From positions 23,452,816-23,516,815 of the forward strand of contig JAQNBH010000012.1 of NCBI GenBank assembly GCA_028752905.1: a stretch of DNA of 64,000 bases. Direction: 5' to 3'. Shown one piece after another: positions 1 to 8,259 of this stretch. A program made the translations under genes and the position numbers. Every line of letters starts with the position of its first letter. Position 1 is the stretch's first letter. The notes beneath the pieces were generated by a model, which searched no databases, had not been told where the DNA came from, and saw nothing but the letters and a program-made list of their open reading frames with translations. Source of the DNA: Cladorhizidae sp. MBARI D1340-BT2 (Eukaryota; Porifera; Demospongiae; Poecilosclerida; Cladorhizidae).

Positions 1-44
1 TCCAGCCAACTACTCCAAACTCCAGAAGAAAGGGGGAGGGGTGG

Positions 45-417
45 GGTATGTTAGGCCCACTCTGGGTGGGGCTTGTCTAGGTCTTGCATACCTAGAAGAA
101 GAGGTACTAATGGTTTGTGGTCGGTTTCAATGAGAAATTTCATTCCATGTACATAGCTCGCAAACTTCTCCATGCCCAGGTGGTAGCCAATGCCTCTTTC
201 TCAATTTGGGCATTCTTTGTTCAGTTTCTGTCATTGAGCTGGAGGCATATGCAACTGGTTTCCAGTTAGAGCTGTTTTCTTGTAACAAAACTGCTCCCAG
301 TCCGCATGATGAGGCATCTGCTGATATTTTTGTTGGTGCTTGTGGGTCATAGAGAGCCAGTATCGTTAGTTTTGATACCTCTTCTTTGAGGTTGGTGAAG
401 GCCTGCTGTTGAGCACA
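45..417 (-). pseudogene. RNase H fragment of gypsy copy A
   Basis: On the minus strand this encodes the RNase H stretch that follows reverse transcriptase in Ty3/gypsy elements. It includes an ADASS-like segment with GLGAVLLQ and, near 90-125, the motif ETDHKPLVPLL that marks the C-terminal part of gypsy RNase H. The domain breaks off shortly after this motif next to a purine-rich tract. The reading frame is interrupted, and no integrase follows on this strand. Confidence 0.8.
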
Positions 418-1316
418 TCACCACATCCAAGTTGTTTTCTTGCTAAGTAGCAATGGAAGAGTTTGAATGATCTCTGCTAGATTGCTGGAAAATTTCCCCA
501 GCTGATTTGCCATCCCCATGAGGGGTCGTAGCTCTGGAATCTTTGTGGGCGGCTTCATTTCACAAATGCCAGATGTCTCGTCTTGATCTGCCTGGATTCC
601 ATTTGAGTCGATGATGTGAGCAAGGAATTTCAGTTTGGATTTCTCAAACTCGCATTTGCTTGGGTTGAGTGTAGCTCTAGCTGCTTTGATGCACTCAAGC
701 ACAGCTGTCAGGCAAACATCATGTTCCTCCTTGTCCTTTCCAAACACTAGAACATCATTCATCAGGCAGAGAACTCCTTGTAGTCCTCAGTGTATTCTGA
801 TCTTTCATTTCTGCAAGTGTTCTGCTGTACTAGATCTCAAATGGCAGCGTGTTCAAGTAGTACCATCCGAAAGGAGTGATGAAGGTCATTAGGGGTCGTG
901 ATGTCTTGGCTAAAGGAATTTGCCAGAATCCACTCGTATCAAGTTTACTGAAAACCTTGGCTCCTGTTAGCTGAGCGAGAGTCATCCACTTTTGGCAGTG
1001 GATGTACCTCCCTGAGGACATTCTCATTTAGAGGCTTGAGGTGGATACTAATTGGAATTGCTCCAGCTTTCTTTGGCACTACGACCATTCCTGCACAGCA
1101 AGGTGTTGGTTCTTCCACTTTGGATATGATACCATTAGATTCCATCCGGGTAAGCTTTCTTTCACTTTTGGCCTTAGCGGTATTGGGATATGTCTCGGAG
1201 CCAAGAGAGAGCATGGTTTAGCATCAGCCCTGAGTTTGACTTCATACTCCTCTCCTAGATTGCCAGGCCTCAGGCCTTGGAAGACCGATGGATTCTTCTG
1301 CGTTATGCTAGCATGA
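418..1316 (-). pseudogene. Reverse transcriptase of gypsy copy A (frameshifted)
   Basis: Three overlapping minus-strand frames together cover a gypsy reverse transcriptase. The fingers region (about 1214-945) has VEEPTPCCAGMVVVPKK and a following PLN...VLREVHPLPKVDD. The palm segment (about 1000-830) has KVFSKLDTSGFWQIPLAK and FITPFG. The thumb/connection region (762-418) runs from LVFGKDKEEHD to LLSKKTTWMW. The polymerase YxDD-type motif reads LMNDV, so the first catalytic aspartate is replaced by Asn; the sister copy near 43200 keeps MDD. At least two frameshifts separate the pieces, so it cannot make an active enzyme. Confidence 0.88.
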
Positions 1317-1375
1317 ATGTCGGAGTTTTGCTCGACATTTACACAAATTAAACTGCATGATTCAGGGCAGATATA

Positions 1376-1500
1376 GCTGGCTATACGAGTAAGTTCGTCT
1401 TCAGACCGTCAACTACAAACATGGGGTGCCTCTTCAACTTGTTGCCATGAGAGATAGTTGCATCAAACATACCCATAACATTCAGCTTCTTCCTTTAAGG
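1376..1500 (-). pseudogene. Retropepsin C-terminal fragment of gypsy copy A
   Basis: The minus strand at about 1480-1381 reads GMFDATISHGNKLKRHPMFV followed by VDGLKTNLLV and a stop. This matches the end of the Ty3/gypsy aspartic protease, where a GxF.A.....G....-hVVxGL...LL pattern precedes the RT. The catalytic DTG region is not visible here, and a deletion seems to join this fragment to the gag region. Confidence 0.65.
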
Positions 1501-1559
1501 TCCATTTAGGATCTAGCTAGTGTCAGTCCATTGAAGTTTCTTTAGTTGCTTGTGAGAAT

Positions 1560-2057
1560 ATTGGCTTTGTTAAGAGTTAGTGCTGCATCCAATTGGAGTC
1601 ACTGTAATAGTGCGCTGCCACTAATTCCTAATACCAGCCGATCTCGGATCATTTCATTCTTCATTTCCCAGTAGTCACAGGTTTCGGCCATCATATAGAG
1701 TTCCATTATGTAGTGTTCCATCATCTCGACTCAGAGTTCATTATGCTAGTTGAATCTTTTTCTCTCGAAAACCAAGTTTCGTTACACTTGGAAGAACGCA
1801 TCAAATTTTGTTACGACGGTGTCATAGACTGTGCCTTCTTCCTATGCGATATTCATAGACACGAGTACCACTTCTGCTTCTTTGCCCAAGCAGTTAAGAA
1901 GTATATTGATTTGTTGGTGTCACTGTCCGCAGTTAGAGAAGATGGCTCGTGAAATTGTGTGAATCGGCATTGCATCTGGGCCAGTCATCAGGGTTTTGAA
2001 AGTTAAAAGGCTCTGGAGTTGGAGACGTATTTGTGCCATAGTTCACCACTGCCACCA
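1560..2057 (-). pseudogene. Gag fragment of gypsy copy A
   Basis: A minus-strand ATG at 2057 starts a frame with the PTPEPFNF motif and a following DDWPR that open many Ty3 gag proteins. Further on, in shifted frames, come YDTVVTKFDAFFQV, an FERE segment and an NEMIRD-like segment, the order expected for the capsid region. Stops and frameshifts break it repeatedly. The plus-strand open frame at 1713-1952 is a shadow of this region. The matching gag start in the deleted copy at 29158 supports the start choice. Confidence 0.72.
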
Positions 2058-2130
2058 TGTGGTATAACTATTTCAAGATGAATCCCAGAACTAGACAGGC
2101 ATATGCTTTATATAGAAAACCAACCATTCT

Positions 2131-2342
2131 ATTAATAGCAAGATGTATTAATAGCAAGATATACATATAGCAAGCATGATCTTAATGGTAAACCTCAGTA
2201 ACCACAGAGTATACATACATGCAGGATATTACTAACCACTAATAGTAAACCTGTGATATGTGCTAAGTGTCACATTCCATAATACACACACCCACTACTA
2301 CCACAAGTGATGCACAACACAACACAACCCAAACTCATACAC
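2131..2342. other. Probable LTR/flank of gypsy copy A, no gene
   Basis: This stretch is repeated at about 30575-30760 and 44570-44777 and contains short AT-rich repeats (ttaatagcaagat). It sits upstream of the minus-strand gag and probably contains the gypsy 5' LTR, whose exact ends I could not fix. No coding signal is visible. Confidence 0.45.
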
Positions 2343-2535
2343 TGTAAGATATCAGAATCTGTCCCAATTGTCCTCGTCTTCGTCAGCGCTAACTACTCAC
2401 ACACACACGATGCAATAAGATAATTTTCGAGACACCGAATTACTTTTATGCAAGACTGACAAAATCAATCGAGAACATTCGTGAGGTCACATGACCATTA
2501 CTAAATATGCAATAAATCAGTTCAGTTTCCCGACA
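2343..2535 (-). mobile_element. BEL/Pao solo LTR, 193 bp
   Basis: On the minus strand it starts TGTCGGGAAAC and ends TCTTACA, and contains a TATA-like GCATAAAAG. The same sequence is the 5' LTR of the BEL/Pao remnant at 19663-19844, where a TGG primer-binding site follows directly. It is flanked by the 5-bp direct repeat TACAC (2338-2342 and 2536-2540). Uninterrupted sites lacking the LTR exist near 30765, 46540 and 11475, where ACTCATACAC runs straight into the following sequence. This is a solo LTR left by LTR-LTR recombination. Confidence 0.88.
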
Positions 2536-2540
2536 TACAC

Positions 2541-2960
2541 CATCCTAAACCAGCAACTCATATACACACACCCCACTATACCAATCATACCCACACCACT
2601 CACACCACCCCAACTCAAACATACATCACTTCACCACCTATCCCATAAACACACCACACCCACCATCCCAACCTAATGACACACACACCACCTCAACCCA
2701 CACAAACACACCACTACCCCACTTCACTTATCCCACAACCCACACACACCAAGCCCACAAATACCACCTCATACACACACACCATGCCCACAAAACTCAT
2801 ACACACACCACCCAACTCATACCCCCTCTACCCACCAACTAAATCATGCACACACTAACCCCCACCACCATAACTCACATACACATTACTCCCATTAGTT
2901 CCAACACAAAAACATTCTCTATTTAACACCCACCCTCACACGTTCTCCTGCACTTAGTGC
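2541..2960 (+). repeat. C/A-rich, nearly G-free block 1
   Basis: About 400 bp composed almost only of C, A and T on the plus strand, made of degenerate CACACC and ACCCAC words. The same ordered sequence, not merely the same composition, recurs seven more times in the window. The threonine/proline/histidine-rich open frames here are composition artefacts. Confidence 0.85.
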
Positions 2961-2983
2961 CCAATCCTCCCTCCCTTCCCTCC

Positions 2984-3166
2984 CAGGGTTTCATTTAGGG
3001 GGGGGGGGGGGGTGGCGGCTGCTCCCTCTTGGAACATTTTTGCCCACCCCTTAGAAATTGCATTATATTAAAATTCATTAGAAACTTTTTCACATCTTTA
3101 ACCATCATGGCCCCCTTTCCCCCCTTAATTAAAATCCAGATTCCTCCAGTTGCGCCAGAAACCCTG
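2984..3166. mobile_element. Small hAT-type MITE
   Basis: The element starts CAGGGTTTCATTTAGGGGG and ends GCGCCAGAAACCCTG, giving short terminal inverted repeats that begin CAGGGTTTC. The termini resemble those of the larger hAT element at 46577-49987, which begins CAGGGGTGTATTTAGGGG. The interior is about 180 bp and non-coding. A clear 8-bp target duplication could not be read because the flanks are C-rich and partly deleted. Confidence 0.55.
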
Positions 3167-3807
3167 CCCCTGTGCAAAAACACAGATAGCCACACCCATT
3201 AATATGTAACATGTCTGAAATATTATCCCAGCTTTTTGAAACTTGTGAAGCGAAACTTATTGAAACTTTTGAAGCGAAACTTATAAATCACAAAAAAATC
3301 CAGTCCTATTCCTATACGCAGCCATGGATTTGTGAATGGGACTATATACTATATACCAAGACATGTAAAAGCTGACCTGAAAAGTAGCACTAATTAAAGG
3401 TTTTCTCACCCTCACTACCCCTACCAGGCTGATCACCTGAACCAAAAGCACTAACACAGCCAAAACATTATGTATTAGCTAAATAATTTATTAATAAGCA
3501 ATATAGCTAGTACTTCATTGATCTTATGAGACTCATTTCCTCCAGTGTATTATAAAATGCTTATCTCAAACATTTATGCTAAATAAAAAAATAAAAAATC
3601 CTGTATGCTCAATTTCTTCCGACGCATCATTTGTATGCTCTGTATTTTCTATTTCATGCATCAGCGAGTAACTAGCAACCTTTCCATTCTGGCAGCTGCG
3701 ATATGAAGGTTGACTCGTTCTGATGACTTATCTTTCTTAAATTTTTTTGCCAATGATTTAACTGAATGCTTTAGCCTTCAGGGGCATATGAAGACACGGA
3801 GACAATG
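3167..3807. other. Conserved spacer before the first 21-bp array
   Basis: Non-coding module shared, in whole or part, with about 20340-20577, 33470-34154, 37390-38127, 11840-11987 and 50440-50780. The last 100 bp before the array (CATTCTGGCAGCTGCGATAT, then TTCAGGGGCATATGAAGACA) are the best conserved part. No gene is seen. Confidence 0.7.
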
Positions 3808-4527
3808 CAACACATTTATACTCACTGGCAACACATTTATACTTACTGGCAACACATTTATACTCACTGGCAACACATTTATACTCACTGGCAACACATT
3901 TATACTCACTGGCAACACATCTATACTCACTGGCAACACATTTATACTCACTGGCAACACATTTATACTCACTGGCAACACATTTATACTCACTGGCAAC
4001 ACATTTATACTCACTGGCAACACATTTATACTCACTGGAAACACATTTATACTCACTGGCAACACATTTATACTCACTGGTAACACATTTATACTTACTG
4101 GCAACACATTTATACTCACTGACAACACATTTATACTCACTGGCAACTCATTTATACTCACTGGTAACACATTTATGCTCACTGGCAACACATCTATACT
4201 CACTTGCAACACATTTATACTCACTGGCAACACATTTATACTCACTGGTAACACATTTATACTTACTGGCAACACATTTATACTCACTGACAACACATTT
4301 ATACTCACTGGCAACACATTTATACTCACTGGCAACACATTTATACTCACTGGTAACACATTTATGCTCAATGGCAACACATCTATACTCACTTGCAACA
4401 CATTTATACTCACTGGCAACACATTTATACTCACTGGCAACACATTTATACTCACTGGCAACATATTTATACTCACTGGCAACACATTTATACTCACTGG
4501 CAACACATCTATACTCACAGGCAACAT
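3808..4527 (+). repeat. 21-bp minisatellite array 1
   Basis: About 34 tandem copies of a 21-bp unit with core ACATTTATACTCACTGGC. The period is a multiple of three and the unit lacks stops in several frames, so long artefactual open frames run through on both strands (NTFILTG on plus, VLPVSIN on minus). Variant units recur 168 bp apart (compare 4081 and 4249), so eight-unit blocks have been duplicated. The conserved flanks show it is part of a larger dispersed unit. Confidence 0.95.
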
Positions 4528-4838
4528 GTGTCACTTGAAATGCACGTGATTAATTATCTGTCAGCCAGTGATTGGTATAGCTTCACACCATAGTCTTGAG
4601 AATTGAGATTCAGCAGTCGGGCAGCTCCAGGCCTGTATCAGTCTGATGCATGACTGTGCTTATACACTCTAGCATTCAATCAAGTCAGGAATCACATGCA
4701 TTTACACAAGCCTAACAGACAACACTTAGCCTGTACAACCATCAATTAACACTCACCCTTATGTTAATTTATGAGACCTCTCACCTCACCCTTATATTGG
4801 TATTAACATGATTGCATAGTACACACTCATTGGTCATT
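4528..4838. other. Conserved flank after array 1, including LTR-like segment
   Basis: Begins with a conserved GCAACATGTGTCACTTGAAA and carries, from about 4705, a segment (ACAACACTTAGCCTG then GAGACCTCTCACCTCAC) that recurs at the 3' side of the pol remnant near 7430-7500. That placement on both sides of pol suggests it is LTR sequence of the plus-strand element. No gene is seen. Confidence 0.55.
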
Positions 4839-5102
4839 TGTGGTGGAAGCATCCTCAAAACATGCTCCACAGAAAATCTTTTACCAGCTTCTTCTAGGCT
4901 GCTTCAACCAGCTACACAATAGTTACTTAAATCTTTGTCCCTAGCAGTACACAATGTCGCACTTTTGTTTGGCTTGATAGTTGATGGTGGGAGGCTACTA
5001 TCAAGCCAAACAAAAGTGCTACACAGTGTACTGCTAGGAACAAACAGCATAAGAAGCTGGTAAAAGATTTGCTGTGCATGTTTAGAGGATGCTTCCACCA
5101 CA
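4839..5102. mobile_element. Long palindromic (fold-back) MITE, copy 1
   Basis: The two ends, starting TGTGGTGGAAGCATCCTC and ending GAGGATGCTTCCACCACA, are reverse complements. Complementarity continues inward through almost the whole element to a short centre near 4980 (GATGGTGGGAGG), with arms over 100 bp. Two other copies lie at 21238 and 36127 in the same flank. In those, CATTGCTT occurs close outside both ends, compatible with the 8-9 bp target duplication of Mutator-like elements. Confidence 0.75.
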
Positions 5103-5329
5103 TATTGCTTTGGCAGTGAGGAACAAAGACCAGGCCACACTAAAAAAAAGTTGGCACTATGGTTGACAAATACCTCACTTGGTCCATCTAGTGCTCAGAA
5201 AATATAAGAGAAGGACCCCTTACCAACAAACACATAACCATGTTGTGAATAAGCCGGGACCAGCCAAGTATCCTTAAGAGAAAATATACCTTTGGTGTCC
5301 CACCTGCCATCATTCACTTGACTACCTGG

Positions 5330-5620
5330 TATAGGGCTTACTGAATGGCAAGGATGCAACCATCAAGTTAGACACAGCAGCTTCACACCCTGTGGTTTCC
5401 AAGACTCCACTTCTGGAAGGCTCTTTGGAGGGAGATAAGGTTTCCTTAGTAAGGGTGACTGGTCCACTGACTTAGCAAACATACACATTGACATAGGTGG
5501 GAGACTGCAAAACTTCAAGGATCTGTGGCTGATGGCACCACTGCTGATATTCTACTGGGTCAAGATGCTCCCTTCCTAAACCACTTACTTGAGCCATTAG
5601 TGAAAGAGAGACTGACGATT
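5330..5620 (+). pseudogene. Aspartic protease fragment of P1
   Basis: The frame HDYLV.GLLNGKDATIKLDT followed by AASHPVVSKTPL contains a D-T-A triad at the position of the retropepsin active site, followed by FDLANI-like and later ILLG-like segments. The downstream sequence is frameshifted. Copy P4 keeps the typical ADVLLGQDAPFL end of the protease. No active enzyme is expected. Confidence 0.6.
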
Positions 5621-6139
5621 TAAACACAAGCTATGTTGGTACAGACCTGACAAGCTGCAGAGCAAGAGCAACAACACTGGCAGGCTGATGAGATAGCTAC
5701 AGTGAACTCAGGAGAAATACTCGCACCGTGGGAGGAGTTAGTTGGAAATGACAGCGATATTTTGATTGACCTGGATCAGAACCCAGATAAATCAAATGAC
5801 AAATTGTCTCTATCCCATCTGTCATTCCTGAGATGAACACATCCTCTAAATTAGATGAGAACACACCCTCTCAACCAGATAAGACTGCACTCACTCGACC
5901 AGATGAGAACATGCCCTCTCAACCAGATACCAGATAAGCACTCACTCGACCAGATGAGAACACACCACTCGAATAGATGAGAATACATCTGTCAACCAGA
6001 TGAGAACACAACCTCTAAAATAGTTGGTAAACAAGTCTGTGTTGATGAACAGGTTGCCCAGCAACAGAACAACTCATACTTGCACAAAGAGTGAGAATCA
6101 CTGAACCAGGGGAACTCTGATTAGTTTTGTGAGGTTGGA
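5621..6139 (+). other. Acidic spacer with imperfect repeats between PR and IN (P1)
   Basis: Broken coding sequence with a glutamine-rich part followed by imperfect repeats of about 24-30 bp that would encode S/T-R/Q-P-D-E-N-T-P. The same tract is present in P2, P3 and P4 with differing repeat number. It resembles a low-complexity linker in pol rather than a separate gene. Confidence 0.5.
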
Positions 6140-6850
6140 TTGTTGTTTAGATGTGGACACGACAAGTTAGACAATGAAATGCACCAACCAGTGTTGCCAG
6201 GCAACAGACAACAGCAAGCCATAGCTCACACACTCCACATGACCGGTCACCTCGGGTACAACAAAGCCAGACACAGACTGTTGGCCCACTTTTACTGGCC
6301 AGGCCTCAGTCGGGATGTGAATCCTGCGCTAAATGCCATAAGGGAGGTAGATGTCCACAGACCCTTGCTCCACTAATCTCTATGCCAATTATCACAGAAT
6401 TACTGACAAGGGTAGCTTTTGATATACGTAGTTGACCCTTTGCCTCACACTAGAGCCGGCAACAAGATCTGTTAACATCCATGGATTTTGCCAGATGGTG
6501 ATGCCACACTATTCAGGAAAGCTGTTGTTGAAACTCTTTCTTCTGCTTTGATGGATCTCCCCCAGGAATACCAGCTAAGCTACTGACAGATCAGGGCATT
6601 AATTTGGTGTCATTCTAGTGACAACCTTATATCAGAAACTAGACATTCACCACATCAAAGCAAGTCCACACCTCCCTCAGACGAACAGTATGTTAAATTG
6701 GTTTCATGCCACATTGAAACAAATTATTAAGAAGGTCAGTCAACACACCACTGCTGTTCAATGTCTAACAACCATGAGGGAGAACCAGGAACAGATGCAG
6801 CACATAGCACCAGTTACATACAGAGTGCACATGCATGACAGAAAGAAAAG
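6140..6850 (+). pseudogene. Integrase of P1 (zinc-binding and core domains)
   Basis: The frame at 6140 has the H2C2 zinc-binding domain: HTLHMTGHLGYNKARHRLL, then AHFYWPGLSRDV; the Cys pair is intact in P2, P3 and P4 (ACESC.KC) but lost by a small deletion here. The core follows in other frames: VDPLPH near 6430, LTDQG near 6590, and SPHLPQTNSMLNWFHATLK near 6665-6715. At the third catalytic position the expected Glu is Asn in this copy and Lys in P3. It is a broken DDE integrase. Confidence 0.82.
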
Positions 6851-6862
6851 GCATAGAACTAT

Positions 6863-7300
6863 TCATGTCAACATGATGAAGTCCTGGCCCAGTCCAGTGG
6901 CATATGTATTTTCTATCACCTTAACAGATGAAGAAACTCTGCAGGGACTTCTCTTACCAACCCTATGAGAATCAGATTCAAAAGCTCTCATGGGGCCAAA
7001 CTTAAATGATGAACAGACTTCACAACTCCAATGCTTGATGGATACTTCCCCAACAGTCTTCACAAATATCTCTGGGGAAACAACGGCAGTGGGAAATGCC
7101 TTGAGACCAAGCAAGCCCAGCCCAACAGGATTCCGCCAAGGCAAGTCCCCAAGAGTTGTGAAGATGGTATTCACAAGGAAATCCAGACATTGTTGGAACA
7201 TAATATTATGGAACCATCTAAGACCCCTGGTCATTTCCAATCCTAACGGTGAGGAAGGACGAAATGGTAAGGATGTGCATTTAATTAGAGCCAATTGAAT
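6863..7300 (+). pseudogene. Integrase C-terminus joined to RT N-terminus (P1)
   Basis: IHVNMMKSW, the usual end of a gypsy integrase tail (HVNxLK-W type), is followed without any LTR by LNDEQTSQLQCLMDTSPTVF, and then by KQAQPNRIPPRQ and LLEHNIMEPSKTP in shifted frames. The second part matches the start of gypsy RT, which has a DVF...GxT...H.I.T....PIR.pPyR.P pattern and a GIIEPS-like element. The element then breaks off. The minus-strand open frame over this stretch is a shadow. Confidence 0.78.
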
Positions 7301-7430
7301 GCACTGACACAAGCCGACCAACAGCCAAACAAGACGAGTATTGTTCACAGATCAGAAGTGACAATTTGCACACACTCTCCTGCTAACTACTCTATACTTC
7401 TTAAGGAAGGGATGGGGGAGGCCTAACTGG

Positions 7431-7515
7431 CAACACTTAGCCTGCACAATCAACAATTTACACTCGCCCACATGTTAATGTGTGGGACCTCTCACCTCAC
7501 ACACTAACGACTTGC
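7431..7515 (+). other. LTR-like segment 3' of P1
   Basis: Just after the purine tract GGAAGGGATGGGGGAGG comes a segment (CAACACTTAGCCTGC, then GTGGGACCTCTCACCTCAC) nearly identical to that at 4705-4790 upstream of the same pol. The purine run would be the polypurine tract and this the 3' LTR start. LTR ends were not resolved. Confidence 0.5.
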
Positions 7516-7567
7516 ATTTGATTGGTTGTTTGTAATTACCTTATTTTTGTAAATGTAAATGAAATGT

Positions 7568-7640
7568 GTTGCCAGTGAGTGTAAATGTGTTGCCTTATTT
7601 CCCACCCTGATGAAGACGGAGCATTGAGGTAGAAACAGGC
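7568..7640 (+). other. Isolated inverted 21-bp unit next to a hammerhead-like core
   Basis: At 7568-7594 lies a single inverted copy of the 21-bp minisatellite unit (TTGCCAGTGAGTGTAAATGT on plus). Just after it are CTGATGA (7607-7613) and AGAAAC (7631-7636), the two conserved strings of a hammerhead ribozyme core, separated by a 17-nt segment where stem II would be. The stem II closing pair is mismatched and I could not find a complete stem I/stem III with a cleavage site. Copy 2 has the same motifs at 24010-24039. Confidence 0.3.
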
Positions 7641-8259
7641 AAAAACATAACAAAATACTCATTAAAATATAAATCTTATGATGAAAGTTAATACTCAAGA
7701 AAAATGGATGTTACCACTTCTCCTTCCATTGATTGCTGGAAGCTACTCCCATTGTAAAATCTCCAGGAAGATGTGAGGAAGCCACAAAGTTCATAACATA
7801 GCAATCCCAATGATAAGTTGGCTTATTCTAGCTAGCTATATTTGGTGAGCACAGTGAAGTTGTTCTTCAGATGCCTCTAGATTTGCTAGTCTGCACATGC
7901 GTCCCCTTAATGGCATCTTTCTTACTGCTGTAAGTAAAGCAGAAGAGGCCATGACTCAATTTCTGTACTCCATTGTTAACTTTACAGAGCAATGTGGAGG
8001 GGGAAGGACAAGTGAAGAGCAAGCACGAGGAAAAGGGATTGATAATTACAGGCCAGAACATTTCAGGCTGTATCTATAATTACAAACTACGCACTTGCAA
8101 AGAAGCATTTATGCATTCGAATCGTGTTGACCAGTTCCAAAAGTATTCAGGATTGTTCTACCTTATGTAATATCTAGTTGTAAAAAAGAAGATAAACAAG
8201 ACTGTCCCCATGTAGACTAAGGGTGACCACCCTTTACCACTTAAAATATACACACCAAC

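Larger units (their letters stand above)
1..2130 (-). mobile_element. Ty3/gypsy retrotransposon copy A (decayed, cut by window edge)
   Basis: Read on the minus strand this contains, in order, a gag fragment, the end of a retropepsin, reverse transcriptase and RNase H, the canonical Ty3/gypsy order. Every domain is recognisable by family motifs but split by stops and frameshifts. A TATA-like TATATAAAG lies upstream of gag on the minus strand, inside what is probably the 5' LTR. The whole segment is repeated with high similarity at about 42440-44570, and parts at 15790-16555 and 28995-29235. The left edge ends near the RNase H, where a purine-rich tract and a different, plus-strand element begin in the sister copies. 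No functional product is expected. Confidence 0.9.
5140..7430 (+). mobile_element. Plus-strand Ty3/gypsy-like element with PR-IN-RT order, copy P1
   Basis: A decayed pol region with domains in the order aspartic protease (about 5330-5590), integrase (6140-6850) and the N-terminus of reverse transcriptase (6990-7300). In canonical Ty3 the integrase comes last. The order integrase before RT in a gypsy-type element is known from Gmr1-like elements. Similar remnants lie at 13520, 21640 and 40030. P1 and P3 share a deletion in the integrase C-terminal part that P2 and P4 lack, so the copies form two pairs. Confidence 0.78.

Noticed and set aside
1713..1952. Plus-strand ORF conserved between gypsy copies A and C (79 codons)
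   Set aside because: It is the antisense of recognisable gag sequence; conservation reflects recent duplication.
2491..2858. Threonine/proline/histidine-rich small proteins in the C/A blocks
   Set aside because: They follow from G-free composition; frames are not maintained between copies, and codon content varies with small indels.
3710..4549. Long ORFs on both strands through the 21-bp arrays (NTFILTG / VLPVSIN / CVASEYK repeats)
   Set aside because: A 21-bp period without stops gives open frames in several frames and both strands at once; there is no start context, signal or conserved unique sequence. The same occurs in every array.
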